From assembly GCA_005787345.1 (NCBI GenBank), contig SYBH01000164.1, positions 1-47,214 of the forward strand: a stretch of 47,214 nt of DNA, written 5' to 3'. The notes below the pieces were generated by a model. It was not told where the DNA came from, made no database searches, and worked only from the letters and a program-made list of their open reading frames with translations. Origin of the DNA: Actinomycetota bacterium. GTDB lineage: Bacteria > Actinomycetota > Acidimicrobiia > Acidimicrobiales > Acidimicrobilacustridaceae. Within the stretch, counting starts at the first letter, position 1. Each line of letters begins with the position of its first letter. Of the stretch, positions 33,128 to 41,342 are shown one piece after another. Both the position numbers and the translations under genes were made by a program.

Positions 33128-34600
33128 ATGGCCAATCTGGCGGAACTCGCTGAACAACGGTTGCGGCTCACCGCTGCGGAAACAAACCACCTCCAGCGTT
33201 TGCTGGGCACGTGGGGGTTGCTCGCTGATCTGAGTTTCTCAGACCTCATGTTGTTCGGCCGCGATCGAAGCGCCGACGATGAGCACTCGATGGTCGTGCT
33301 CGGACAGATTCGACCGACAACGAGCCAAACGCTTTTCACCAACGACTGGGTCGGACGCGTCGTTACTGCCGTGGAACGGCCGCTCGTTGATCAAACATTT
33401 CTGACCGGCGCATTCTCTGAGGGGGAAATCCCTCCAGGGGCGATTGAGGGTCCGGTTCGTGAAACCTGCATTCCTGTCACTTTCGGTGGCCGCACGATCG
33501 CAGTGCTCACGAAGGATGCGAATCAACATGTCGCCCGACAGGACGGCGTTCTCGAGCGCACCTATCTCGATGTTTTCAATCGCTTTGCCGAAATGGTTGC
33601 CGATGGTGGCTTTCCGTTTTCGGGTGAAGAGGAGCGAGGCGTTGTTATGCCTCGAGTCGGCGATGGTGTGATGGTGCTCGATGCGGAACAGAGAGTTCAG
33701 TTCGCGTCACCAAACGCAATTTCAGGGCTGCACCGAATCGGTGTGCACGCAAACTCGGAAGGAGAGCGCTTCGGCGAACTTGGCCTCCCCGACTCTCCGG
33801 TGCGCGCTGCGTTTGCACTTGGTCGTCCCACCGATGAGGAAATTGAACGCGGCCCTAATGTCACAATCCTTCTGCGTATCGTTCCTCTTGTTGCCGCCGG
33901 AGAAGTGACTGGCGCTCTCGTGCTTATGCGTGACATCTCTGAACTGCGCCGGCGCGATCTCATGTTGTTGTCGAAGGACGCAACGATTCGCGAGATTCAC
34001 CATCGGGTGAAAAACAATTTGCAGACGATTTCTGCGCTGCTTCGATTGCAAGGCCGCCGTTTGTCATCGCCGGAAGCGAAGGCCGCGATTGAAGAATCAG
34101 TTCGACGTATTCGATCGATCGCTCTTGTGCATGAAACGTTGTCAACCACGATTGGTGACGATGTTCCGTTTATCGAAATCGTTCGACCACTTGTGCGAAT
34201 GGTGGAGGAAGGCCTGATCTCGCCTGATCGTCCGATCCGGTTCACGGTGTTCGGCGATGCGGGGATTCTTCCCGCCGATGTGGCGACACCGCTTGCTGTC
34301 GTGCTTACCGAACTTCTGCAGAACGTGGTAGATCACGCGTTCTCGTTGGGGTCAACCGATGACGCCACGGTCATTATCGAACTCGAAAATACCGGTACTC
34401 GCTTGCGGGTGACGGTGACCGACAACGGAGTGGGAACAGCTCCGGGCTTCACGATCGATGACAGTAAAGGGCTGGGCCTCTCAATCGTTCGTACGCTCGT
34501 CACGACTGAATTAGGTGGAACCATCGGGTTCTCGGCTGGCGAGGGCACGAGCAGCCGTCCTGGTACCGCTGTCCGGATCTCGGTACCTGTCCGCCGCTGA
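33128..34600 (+). CDS. pdtaS: PdtaS-like sensor histidine kinase
   Basis: A 490-residue cytosolic kinase. An N-terminal GAF-like domain (about 20-165; LSFSDLMLFGR, PVTFGGRTIAVLTKD) and a PAS-like domain (about 175-270; MVLDAEQRVQFASPNAI) precede the HisKA_2 phosphoacceptor region EIHHRVKNNLQT (His291 or His292). The HATPase domain has ELLQNVVDHAF and DNGVG plus GLGLSIVRTLV. This matches PdtaS, which phosphorylates the RNA-binding response regulator PdtaR in actinobacteria; PdtaR is not in the window. No membrane helix is present. Confidence 0.9.
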   Translation: MANLAELAEQRLRLTAAETNHLQRLLGTWGLLADLSFSDLMLFGRDRSADDEHSMVVLGQIRPTTSQTLFTNDWVGRVVTAVERPLVDQTFLTGAFSEGEIPPGAIEGPVRETCIPVTFGGRTIAVLTKDANQHVARQDGVLERTYLDVFNRFAEMVADGGFPFSGEEERGVVMPRVGDGVMVLDAEQRVQFASPNAISGLHRIGVHANSEGERFGELGLPDSPVRAAFALGRPTDEEIERGPNVTILLRIVPLVAAGEVTGALVLMRDISELRRRDLMLLSKDATIREIHHRVKNNLQTISALLRLQGRRLSSPEAKAAIEESVRRIRSIALVHETLSTTIGDDVPFIEIVRPLVRMVEEGLISPDRPIRFTVFGDAGILPADVATPLAVVLTELLQNVVDHAFSLGSTDDATVIIELENTGTRLRVTVTDNGVGTAPGFTIDDSKGLGLSIVRTLVTTELGGTIGFSAGEGTSSRPGTAVRISVPVRR

Positions 34601-34634
34601 CGCAGGCAGCGTGCAGCCTCCGCCCAAAACGACA

Positions 34635-34658
34635 ACGACCTCCCCGAAGGGAGGTCGT
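34635..34658. terminator. Bidirectional hairpin between pdtaS and whiB
   Basis: Perfect 10-bp stem (34635-34644 with 34649-34658) and a CGAA loop. The minus-strand side is followed by a T-rich run, so it best serves whiB but also lies after pdtaS. Confidence 0.7.
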
Positions 34659-34691
34659 CAGAGCGAGTCGGAGACTCAGAGAATCAGAGAA

Positions 34692-35051
34692 TCAGGATGC
34701 CTTGCGACGGGCGGCGAGCCACTGACGGCGAAGCTTGCGGCGCTCTTCTTCTGAAGTGCCTCCCCAAATGCCCGAGTCTTGGTTGGTGGCAAGGGCGAAG
34801 TCGAGGCAGGGCTGACGAACTTCGCAATCGGTGCAGACGGACTTTGCATTGTCGATCTGCTCAATCGCTGGGCCGGTAGTGCCGACCGGGAAGAAAAGAT
34901 CAGGGTCGGTGTCACGACAAGCGGACTGGTCACGCCAGTCGTCGGCGATTGTGTTCAGGGTCATTGCATGGGGCGCGGTCAGGGCCACGGTTCCTCCAGG
35001 ATCAGGGGTCACGAAGCGGTTTTCCGGCCGATCCGTGAGATGTGTGTTCAT
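34692..35051 (-). CDS. WhiB-family iron-sulfur transcription factor
   Basis: A 119-residue WhiB-like protein. Four cysteines (C45, C73, C76, C82; C-x27-C-x2-C-x5-C) ligate a [4Fe-4S] cluster, and the turn GIWGGTSEEERRKLRR is the family motif, followed by a basic C-terminus (LAARRKAS) that could contact DNA. WhiB proteins act with the principal sigma factor in actinobacteria. Start ATG 35051 has GGAGAGG five bases upstream; a GTG at 35066 is the in-frame alternative. The WhiB subclass is not clear. Confidence 0.92.
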   Translation of the reverse strand: MNTHLTDRPENRFVTPDPGGTVALTAPHAMTLNTIADDWRDQSACRDTDPDLFFPVGTTGPAIEQIDNAKSVCTDCEVRQPCLDFALATNQDSGIWGGTSEEERRKLRRQWLAARRKAS

Positions 35052-35293
35052 GCCACCTCTCCGCACCGTGAGAATCGAGAAGTGATTCGAACGGACCCGG
35101 ACGTGTGTGGCTGAGGGGCGAGAACGTACTTGCGGCGCAAATCACGCGCAAGGGTTTTTTGCAAATCCTCTGGTCAGCGCCCGCGATACCGCGGTGGGTT
35201 TGACAGTTACGAACCCTTTGTGACGAATGACACCTAAACTACAAAGGTGAGGTTTACGCAAAACATCACGGTCGAGACGCGTACGGTGGGCAA
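35052..35293. other. Intergenic region between whiB and the phosphodiesterase gene
   Basis: A 242-base divergent control region, the longest non-coding stretch in the window. A consensus TTGACA occurs on the plus strand at 35200-35205 with only a poor -10 match near 35223, so it is doubtful. The plus-strand gene has its own TACGGT at 35282-35287. I see no small gene, riboswitch or repeat. Confidence 0.5.
35282..35287 (+). promoter_or_regulatory. -10 hexamer TACGGT of the leaderless phosphodiesterase transcript
   Basis: TANNNT hexamer six bases before ATG 35294. Confidence 0.5.
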
Positions 35294-35974
35294 ATGGTGA
35301 ATGTCATTGCACATCGAGGGGCTTCAGCAGCGAATCCGCCGGGCAATACGCTCAACGCCTTTGCTGAAGCGGTGACACAGGGGGCCGATTGGGTCGAACT
35401 CGATGTTCACCTCACTGCCGACGGCGAGATTGTTGTTCATCACGATCCCGTTTTGGCCGACGGCCGAGTCTTGGGCGAGCTTTCGGCTGCTGACCTTCCT
35501 AACGTCATTCCGACGCTGGCCAAAGCGCTTGCTGCATGTTCGCCACTAGCGGTGAATGTTGAGATCAAGCCCGATGGCGTCGATGCGCTTCGGTCATCTC
35601 TTATTGCAAAAGTCGTGGAACTTCTGCAGTCGCAACCGACCTCGCGCGAATTCCTGGTTACCTCCTTTGATCACGACATCTGTGACCAAGTCCGAGCATT
35701 GGACCCAACACTTCCTACGGGGTTACTCAATGCTCATGGCGAGTCGTTGCAAACCGATCTCGATCGTGCGGAGTCTGCGGGGCATGTCGCGATCAATCCT
35801 TGGTACGGAATTGTGACGAAAGAGTTTGTGGATCGCGCGCATTCACTCGGAATAGCGGTGAACGTGTGGACAGTCGATGACCCCGAGCAGATTCGGTCCC
35901 TATTCGAAATGGGCGTCGACGCCATCATCACGAATGTTCCGAGTTTGTGTCGCAAGGTTCTCAGCGAGAGGTGA
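35294..35974 (+). CDS. Glycerophosphodiester phosphodiesterase
   Basis: A 226-residue TIM-barrel GDPD. It begins VNVIAHRGASAANPPGNTL, with the catalytic His and Arg of HRG; ELDVHLTADGEIVVHHD carries the metal-binding Glu/Asp and second catalytic His. Later strands include VEIKPD and VNVWTVDDPEQIRSL. It hydrolyses glycerophosphodiesters from lipid turnover to glycerol-3-phosphate and an alcohol. There is no signal peptide, so it should be cytoplasmic. The stop overlaps the convergent lipid kinase by 14 bases, and both act on lipid head groups. Confidence 0.93.
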   Translation: MVNVIAHRGASAANPPGNTLNAFAEAVTQGADWVELDVHLTADGEIVVHHDPVLADGRVLGELSAADLPNVIPTLAKALAACSPLAVNVEIKPDGVDALRSSLIAKVVELLQSQPTSREFLVTSFDHDICDQVRALDPTLPTGLLNAHGESLQTDLDRAESAGHVAINPWYGIVTKEFVDRAHSLGIAVNVWTVDDPEQIRSLFEMGVDAIITNVPSLCRKVLSER

Positions 35975-36890
35975 CTCGCGGAACGACAAGCGACAACGAA
36001 TCGGGTTCGTAGCGCAAATCGAGATATTCAATATCGCCGAGGTAGTCACCGTCGACCTGATGGGGGATAGGCCCGTAACCGTTTATCTCCACATGCGTGA
36101 CGTCGGTCTGGAAGGAGACATTCTTGTTATGTCGAAGTTGCCGTCCTGAGCCAAGCGCCGAGGACAGAATGCGCATGAGCGGCAAAGCGTCAAGTGTTCG
36201 AAGGGTGATGACGCTTAATGGCCGATCAAGTGTCGTTTCAGGGGCAATGGTAAATGGCCGCGTGCCAATGAATGTGTAGGGGTCGGTGTTAAGGCAAATT
36301 GTGAACATTGCGTCGTCGACTGTTGGTTGACCTTCGACCCGGACGCTGAAGTGAGCACGCTTTCGGTTGTACTTGCGCAGCCACGTGTCGAATGCGGCCC
36401 AACCAAAGAGCGCGTGATTCGCCCATCGCTTTAGCGAACTACGTCGTTCAACTTGGGCAACAACCGCGGCGTCGAATCCGATTCCGACGTGGAACAAGAA
36501 GTAGCGACCGTTCACGGAGCCGAGCCCGATGCGTTGGATTGAATTGTTGGTAAGGGCGTCAAGAAGTGCGCCGGTGGCCTCGATGGGGTCATCGGGTAAG
36601 CCGAGTGTGCGGGCAAAGACGTTCGTGGAACCGCCAGGAACAGCAGCAAGCGCCGTGGCCGTTCCTGCGAGTCCGTTGGCCGCTTCGTTGAGCGTGCCGT
36701 CGCCTCCGAGTACGACGACGACATCGGCACCGTCGGCTGCAGCGGCGGCGGCAAGGCGAGTGGCATGCCCCCTGCGGACGGTCTCCGAGACGGTGACCTC
36801 GTGGTCGGCGGCAAGCGCTTTGGTAATCACCACCCGCCCCCGAGCGGTGACCGAAGAGGCCGATGGATTGACGATTAGGTGAATCTTCAC
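35961..36890 (-). CDS. Diacylglycerol/lipid kinase (YegS/DagK-like)
   Basis: A 309-residue kinase of the DAGK catalytic family. The nucleotide-binding motif VVVLGGDGTLNEAANGL is near residue 58, with AAVPGGSTNVFART downstream, and the C-terminal beta domain contains HVEINGYGPIPHQVDGDYLGD. It phosphorylates diacylglycerol or a related lipid. The GTG at 36890 has TACGGT ten bases upstream. It is convergent with the phosphodiesterase (14-base overlap). Confidence 0.9.
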   Translation of the reverse strand: MKIHLIVNPSASSVTARGRVVITKALAADHEVTVSETVRRGHATRLAAAAAADGADVVVVLGGDGTLNEAANGLAGTATALAAVPGGSTNVFARTLGLPDDPIEATGALLDALTNNSIQRIGLGSVNGRYFLFHVGIGFDAAVVAQVERRSSLKRWANHALFGWAAFDTWLRKYNRKRAHFSVRVEGQPTVDDAMFTICLNTDPYTFIGTRPFTIAPETTLDRPLSVITLRTLDALPLMRILSSALGSGRQLRHNKNVSFQTDVTHVEINGYGPIPHQVDGDYLGDIEYLDLRYEPDSLSLVVPRVTSR

Positions 36891-36900
36891 AAGGACTTTG

Positions 36901-36906
36901 ACCGTA
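36901..36906 (-). promoter_or_regulatory. -10 hexamer TACGGT of the lipid kinase transcript
   Basis: TANNNT hexamer on the minus strand, 10 bases before GTG 36890, giving a leader of at most a few bases. Confidence 0.45.
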
Positions 36907-37000
36907 GCGGAGCCCCGGAGGTGACGTCTCAGACCCGGTCCTCAAACAATGTCCCCGTGTGATTTGGCCCCAACCCCATTCTGCGGGCAGGATTCGACCT

Positions 37001-37783
37001 ATGAACGTTGTCGTTTGTGTCAAGCAGATCCCGGACCCGGCTGATCCTGGTGCGTTGGATCCCACTACTAAAACCCTGAAGCGAGACGGCAAGCTCATCC
37101 TCGACGAATCTGATTCGTACGGTGTTGAGATGGCGCTGCAGCTTGTGACTACCGCCGGTGGCGGTGAAGTCACACTCGTCTCTATGGCTCCGAATGGTGA
37201 AGTGTCCGGTCTTCGAACCGCTCTTGCCATGGGTGCTGCGAAGGCGATTCTCGTCAGTGACGATGCACTCGCTGGTAGCGACGCACTCGCAACTGCCAAG
37301 GTGCTCGCGAAAGCCATTCAGCGCGTCGAAGGTGCAGATCTTGTTCTCACCGCGACCGAATCAAGTGACGGTTACACCGGAACGGTTCCCGAGCAGATCG
37401 CTGGTTTGCTCGATCTTCCGTCGGTTACCTTCGCCAAGTCGATCAGCGTCGAAGGAAGCACCGTCAAGATTCAGCGTCAGACTGAAGCTGGTTACGACGA
37501 TGTCGAATGCCCGCTTCCTGCTCTTGTATCGGTGACCGCTGGTGTTGTTGAACCGCGTTACCCATCCTTTAAGGGCATCATGGCGGCCAAGTCCAAGCCA
37601 GTCGACACACTGACTGTGGCTGACCTTGGTCTCGATGCCAGTCAGGTCGGTTGGGCCGGTGCCGGTCAGCAGATCGTGTCCATTGCGGAAGCTCCCGCTC
37701 GCGAGGCTGGTGAGGTCTTCGAAGACGACGGCACCGCCGTCGAGAAGATCGTCGCTTTCCTCGACGACCTCAAAGTTCTCTAG
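37001..37783 (+). CDS. etfB: Electron transfer flavoprotein beta subunit
   Basis: A 260-residue AMP-binding subunit of ETF, which carries electrons from acyl-CoA dehydrogenases to the respiratory chain. It opens NVVVCVKQIPDP and contains ATAKVLAKAIQ, DLVLTATESSDGYTGTVPEQIA and VEPRYPSFKGIMAAKSK. The frame is open from 36959, but ATG 37001 matches the family start. It is followed 12 bases later by etfA and likely serves the two acyl-CoA dehydrogenases in the window. Confidence 0.95.
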   Translation: MNVVVCVKQIPDPADPGALDPTTKTLKRDGKLILDESDSYGVEMALQLVTTAGGGEVTLVSMAPNGEVSGLRTALAMGAAKAILVSDDALAGSDALATAKVLAKAIQRVEGADLVLTATESSDGYTGTVPEQIAGLLDLPSVTFAKSISVEGSTVKIQRQTEAGYDDVECPLPALVSVTAGVVEPRYPSFKGIMAAKSKPVDTLTVADLGLDASQVGWAGAGQQIVSIAEAPAREAGEVFEDDGTAVEKIVAFLDDLKVL

Positions 37784-37795
37784 GAGGAATTGATC

Positions 37796-38764
37796 ATGGC
37801 TCTTTCAAAGATTTGGGTGCTCGCCGAAGCAACTGACGGCAAGGTCACCACAACCACTCTCGAACTTCTTACCAAGGCCCGTTCATTGGCCGACACGGTT
37901 GAAGTGGTCTACGCCGGCGGCGACGCCGACGCGATTGCTGGCCAACTCGGTGAGTTCGGCGCATCGAAGGTGTACACAACTGGCGATCTCGCTGGTGCAC
38001 TTCCGGGTGTTCCTGTGTCCAGTGCCATCGCTGCTCTTGTCGAAGGCGGCAACGCTCCCGACGCGATCATCGCTGCGACCTCATACCTCGGTCGTGACAT
38101 CTCCGGTCGCCTTTCGGCCAAGCTCGACCGCACCGTGATCACCAACAACACCGACCTCGAGGTCGACGGGTCAAGCCTCATCACGACCGAGCCGGTGTTC
38201 GGTGGCACTACCGACGTCAAGACCACCTTCACTGCCGCTGGTCCCCACTTGGTGCTCGTGCGTCCGAAGTCCTTTGTCGCAGAATCCGCTGGTGGCGGCG
38301 CCGCTGCAGTCGAGACTATTGCGGTTCCCGATGGCGGTAAGAGCGCTGGGGCAAAGGTCGTCAATCGTCACGTCGAAGAGCGTGAAGGGCCGTCACTCGA
38401 TGAAGCCGCAGTTGTGGTTTCGGGTGGTCGTGGTCTTGGCGAACAAGCGCAGTTCGCCCTCGTCGAGGATCTCGCCAAACTTCTCAACGCTGCACCGGGT
38501 GCATCCCGTGCGATTGTCGACGCTGGTTGGGTTCCCTACAGCTACCAGGTCGGACAGACCGGCAAGGTCGTCAAGCCCACCGTCTACATCGCTGCTGGTA
38601 TTTCCGGCGCGACACAGCACATGGTCGGCATGAAGGGCTCAAAGAACATCATCGCCATCAACAAAGACGCTGAAGCGCCGATCTTTGCGGTCAGCGATCT
38701 CGGCATCGTTGGCGACGTGCACAAGGTTCTGCCGCAGCTCATCGAAGCTCTTAAGGCTCGCTGA
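37796..38764 (+). CDS. etfA: Electron transfer flavoprotein alpha subunit
   Basis: A 322-residue FAD-binding subunit. The N-terminal domain is followed by the FAD signature [19 protein letters not shown] and [18 protein letters not shown], then [20 protein letters not shown] at the C-terminus. VVSGGRGLG is also conserved. ATG 37796 has a strong AGGAGGAA site; TTG 37790 is less likely. It pairs with etfB, and a strong terminator follows. Confidence 0.95.
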   Translation: MALSKIWVLAEATDGKVTTTTLELLTKARSLADTVEVVYAGGDADAIAGQLGEFGASKVYTTGDLAGALPGVPVSSAIAALVEGGNAPDAIIAATSYLGRDISGRLSAKLDRTVITNNTDLEVDGSSLITTEPVFGGTTDVKTTFTAAGPHLVLVRPKSFVAESAGGGAAAVETIAVPDGGKSAGAKVVNRHVEEREGPSLDEAAVVVSGGRGLGEQAQFALVEDLAKLLNAAPGASRAIVDAGWVPYSYQVGQTGKVVKPTVYIAAGISGATQHMVGMKGSKNIIAINKDAEAPIFAVSDLGIVGDVHKVLPQLIEALKAR

Positions 38765-38783
38765 GCTCCATCACTGCAATGTT

Positions 38784-38814
38784 CAAACGCCCCGGTCAAT
38801 GGCCGGGGCGTTTG
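38784..38814 (+). terminator. Strong hairpin terminator after etfBA
   Basis: Perfect 12-bp stem (38784-38795 with 38803-38814) around a 7-base loop, with T-rich bases in its descending arm. It lies 20 bases after the etfA stop and faces the end of the convergent SCO1664 gene. Confidence 0.85.
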
Positions 38815-38853
38815 TCGTTACCGACGGTTTCATTGAACAGCGACTGACGTGGT

Positions 38854-39615
38854 TTAGATCAACGGCCAAGGGTAGCGATGGCCGCTTTCGTCTATCGGGA
38901 GCACTCCTTCGCGAATCAGCGCTCGTGCTCGGCCAAGCACCGCGTCTTGCTCAAAGGTGCCGAGCAATCTCTTCACTGCATCGTTCAGGCCAGTGTCGAC
39001 GAGTGACTGCAGGTCTGCGAGAAGTTCACCGTCGATTTCTTCGCCACCAAAATCCCAGATGACGGTGCGGAGTTTGAATTCAGCATGGAATGACAGACCG
39101 TTATCGATGCCCCAGATGTGGCCCGCGTCGTCGATCAGACAGTGGCCGCCTTTGCGGTCGGTGTTGTTGCAGACAAAGTCAAACACCGCCATTCGTTGCA
39201 ACTGATCGTGGGTTGCTTCATCCTCGAGCATGGTGAAGTAGTGCTGCTCGAAGTCAGCGTCGATGAATCGCTGCACCGATCCAATGCCGTGGGGTGCGTC
39301 TTCTCTACCGACAGTGAATGGAACAACTCCCCAGCCAAGAGCATGACTGAGTTCATACGCAGCAACTTCACGCTTCCAAAGGCCGTCAGGAAAATCCCAC
39401 AGCGGGCGTTCACCGATATGAGGTTTGTAGATCACGCGGGCAGAGTCCTCGCCGATAGTCGCTTCGGCGAGGAAGGTTGCGTTTGAACTCCAGGGCATTC
39501 GTCCGATGAGTTCAATGTGACCACTCGCGACGACGGCCTCGATGTTGCCGCCGGTTGTTGCGTCTAGTTCAGACGCGGACAAGGGTGGCCACCTGGATCC
39601 ATCGGACGACCGCAC
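38854..39615 (-). CDS. SCO1664-family protein
   Basis: A 253-residue protein of the actinobacterial SCO1664 family, remotely related to PI3/4-kinase-like and HipA-like folds. Motifs are SNATFLAEATIG, VIYKPHIGERPLWDFPDGL (kinase-like lysine), FDFVCNNTDRKGGHCL (catalytic-loop-like N..DRK) and IWGIDNGLSFH. The function is unknown. The GTG at 39615 overlaps the DUF3090 gene by 52 bases; a TTG at 39582 preceded by AGGTGG is an alternative start. It is the last gene of the three-gene cluster. Confidence 0.88.
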   Translation of the reverse strand: MRSSDGSRWPPLSASELDATTGGNIEAVVASGHIELIGRMPWSSNATFLAEATIGEDSARVIYKPHIGERPLWDFPDGLWKREVAAYELSHALGWGVVPFTVGREDAPHGIGSVQRFIDADFEQHYFTMLEDEATHDQLQRMAVFDFVCNNTDRKGGHCLIDDAGHIWGIDNGLSFHAEFKLRTVIWDFGGEEIDGELLADLQSLVDTGLNDAVKRLLGTFEQDAVLGRARALIREGVLPIDESGHRYPWPLI

Positions 39616-40082
39616 AGCCGACAGGCGGGGCGTCCGGCACGAACAAGGTCATTTCCAACGGCGATAAATGCTGCGACCTGCGCGCGCGAGAGGCGGAATC
39701 GGGCAGTCGCCGATTCGAATCCGAAATCTTCGTCGAACGCGTCGTCGGCAATTTCGTCAAGGTCAGGTACTTCCTCGGCAACAATCACGAGTCGGTCATC
39801 GTCCTCTTCGTACGCAACGGCGAGTCCGCCAACCGTCCATTGCATGTCGAGAGGAGGGCTCGCTGATAGCGGTGCAACGAATTGGCCGGGATGAATGGCG
39901 GGAAGGTCAGTCAGGATTCCGCCGAGGTATTCGCACAACGCAGCGACTTGTTGTTTCTCGAGCTTGAACGACACGGTGCGTCCAGCGTCGGTGGCTTGAA
40001 TGAAAAACGTTCGTCGGCCTGGTTCGCCAAACGCGCCAGGAACAACTGAATCAGGGTCCATGAACTCCCATGATTCGCTCAC
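39564..40082 (-). CDS. DUF3090-family protein
   Basis: A 172-residue actinobacterial protein of unknown function. It contains FFIQATDAGRTVSFKLEKQQVAALC near the N-terminus, an acidic middle part and a C-terminal zinc-ribbon-like CRLCGRPMDPGGHPCP. The ATG at 40082 overlaps the phosphomutase stop as ATGA. In mycobacteria and streptomycetes this family lies between MSMEG_4193- and SCO1664-type genes near the mycothiol gene mshC. Confidence 0.9.
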   Translation of the reverse strand: MSESWEFMDPDSVVPGAFGEPGRRTFFIQATDAGRTVSFKLEKQQVAALCEYLGGILTDLPAIHPGQFVAPLSASPPLDMQWTVGGLAVAYEEDDDRLVIVAEEVPDLDEIADDAFDEDFGFESATARFRLSRAQVAAFIAVGNDLVRAGRPACRLCGRPMDPGGHPCPRLN

Positions 40083-40726
40083 GAGAGTCCCAACTTCGAC
40101 AGATCGTCTCCAGTTGAGTTCACCGTGAGGACCGCAGGTCCTCCCGATGAGTAGAGGATCGCAGAGATTGAGCAGGGTGAAACGACGATGCGTTGAAAGA
40201 GGTCAAGGTGAGTTCCAAGTGCTTGCGCGATCGCAGCCTTGATCGGATCAGCATGTGAGACAGCGACAATCGTTTGCCCTGGGTGTTTTGCGACCAGTGA
40301 ATCGATTGTGCCGACCATGCGGGTCTGCATTTCCGCAAAGGATTCGCCGTTGGGGAATCGAAACCCGCTGGGATAGCGCTGCACGGTTGTCCACTCGGGA
40401 AGCTTTCGGAGAGCGTCGAGTTTCTTGCCGGTCCAGTCGCCGAAATCGCATTCGAGCAGACCGCGATCAATCGCTACCTTGAGTTTGCGTTCCCGAGCAA
40501 TTGGCTTGGCGGTTTCGCGAGTGCGTTCGAGCGGTGAGGCGTAGATCGCTGAAACTTTGGACAACTTCGCGATTCGACTGGCAGCAGCTTCTGCTTGAGC
40601 GATGCCGGAGTCGGCTAGATGAAGGCCTCGGGCTCGACCGGGCAGGGTGGTTCCGGTCGTGGGGGTCTGGCCGTGACGAACGAGCAGAACGAGGGTGGGT
40701 GCAGGGGCAGATCTCTTACGGGCCAT
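40079..40726 (-). CDS. MSMEG_4193-family phosphomutase-like histidine phosphatase
   Basis: A 215-residue histidine phosphatase with VLLVRHGQTPTTG (RHG motif), ASPLERTRETA, LLECDFGDWTGKKL and VSHADPIKAAIA (second catalytic His). It matches the actinobacterial MSMEG_4193 group. The substrate is unknown. The ATG at 40726 has TAGGCT nine bases upstream and it leads the three-gene cluster. No mshC gene is present beside it, unlike in mycobacteria. Confidence 0.9.
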   Translation of the reverse strand: MARKRSAPAPTLVLLVRHGQTPTTGTTLPGRARGLHLADSGIAQAEAAASRIAKLSKVSAIYASPLERTRETAKPIARERKLKVAIDRGLLECDFGDWTGKKLDALRKLPEWTTVQRYPSGFRFPNGESFAEMQTRMVGTIDSLVAKHPGQTIVAVSHADPIKAAIAQALGTHLDLFQRIVVSPCSISAILYSSGGPAVLTVNSTGDDLSKLGLS

Positions 40727-40735
40727 GGGAAGGAG

Positions 40736-40741
40736 AGCCTA
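40736..40741 (-). promoter_or_regulatory. -10 hexamer TAGGCT of the MSMEG_4193/DUF3090/SCO1664 cluster
   Basis: TANNNT hexamer on the minus strand nine bases before ATG 40726, with no Shine-Dalgarno between. Confidence 0.45.
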
Positions 40742-40865
40742 CCGAGCCGTCTCGGCCGACGGACCGGTCGGGTGGCTTTCGGCCGGTGATGTCGGGGGAC
40801 CGGGGGGCACCGACTACGGTAGCGACCGCCTGCCGCCGCCCCCCGGACGATGCGGCATCGACTTC

Positions 40866-41330
40866 ATGAGGATGGTCAGCACGATGTTGGGACGACGAGT
40901 TGGCGCTGGTGTTGTTGGTCTTGCCCTTGCGATCGTGATTGGGCTCAGTGGTTGCAGTCAGGGCAACACTCCTACGGAGTACAACACCCTCACGCAACAG
41001 AACTTTGTCGAACTCTGCACCAATTATCTCTACACCTCGTCTGGTGAGATCACGGCAATTGATGCATCGACAGCGGCAACGCTTGATACGGCGCTCAAAG
41101 CCACCGGGACCACGATCGCCTCTGATGTCAAGGGATCAAGCGAGTCGTCATGTCTCTGCATGTACTCAGTATTCGTCGACCAAATGCCGATTGCTGACTT
41201 CACCACGCTCAATAGCGACCTGAAGTCAGATCCCGAGAAGACGTGGAATGGCGTCTCTTCAGAGATCAAAGATGCACTGACGAAGTGCGCAACGGGAACC
41301 ACCGCGTCGACAACGACGACCGCAGGCTGA
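40866..41330 (+). CDS. Hypothetical lipoprotein
   Basis: A 154-residue secreted lipoprotein of no recognised family. The signal peptide ends in the lipobox LSGC with Cys30. The mature part has cysteines in FVELCTNYLY and SSCLCMYSVF, and the C-terminus is a Thr-rich stretch. ATG 40866 is chosen, with 40872 and 40884 as alternatives; the longer open frame to 40695 is GC-rich and unlikely. A TACGGT at 40815-40820 could be its -10. Confidence 0.7.
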   Translation: MRMVSTMLGRRVGAGVVGLALAIVIGLSGCSQGNTPTEYNTLTQQNFVELCTNYLYTSSGEITAIDASTAATLDTALKATGTTIASDVKGSSESSCLCMYSVFVDQMPIADFTTLNSDLKSDPEKTWNGVSSEIKDALTKCATGTTASTTTTAG

Positions 41331-41342
41331 TCGCCCGCAGTA

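Noticed and set aside
32096-33190. 364-codon open frame antisense to mrp and DUF3107
   Set aside because: Runs across three well-supported genes and shows no domain; a by-product of codon use in the real frames.
35200-35228. TTGACA followed by ACGAAT as a promoter
   Set aside because: The -35 is perfect but the -10 match is poor, and a better hexamer lies directly before the gene at 35282.
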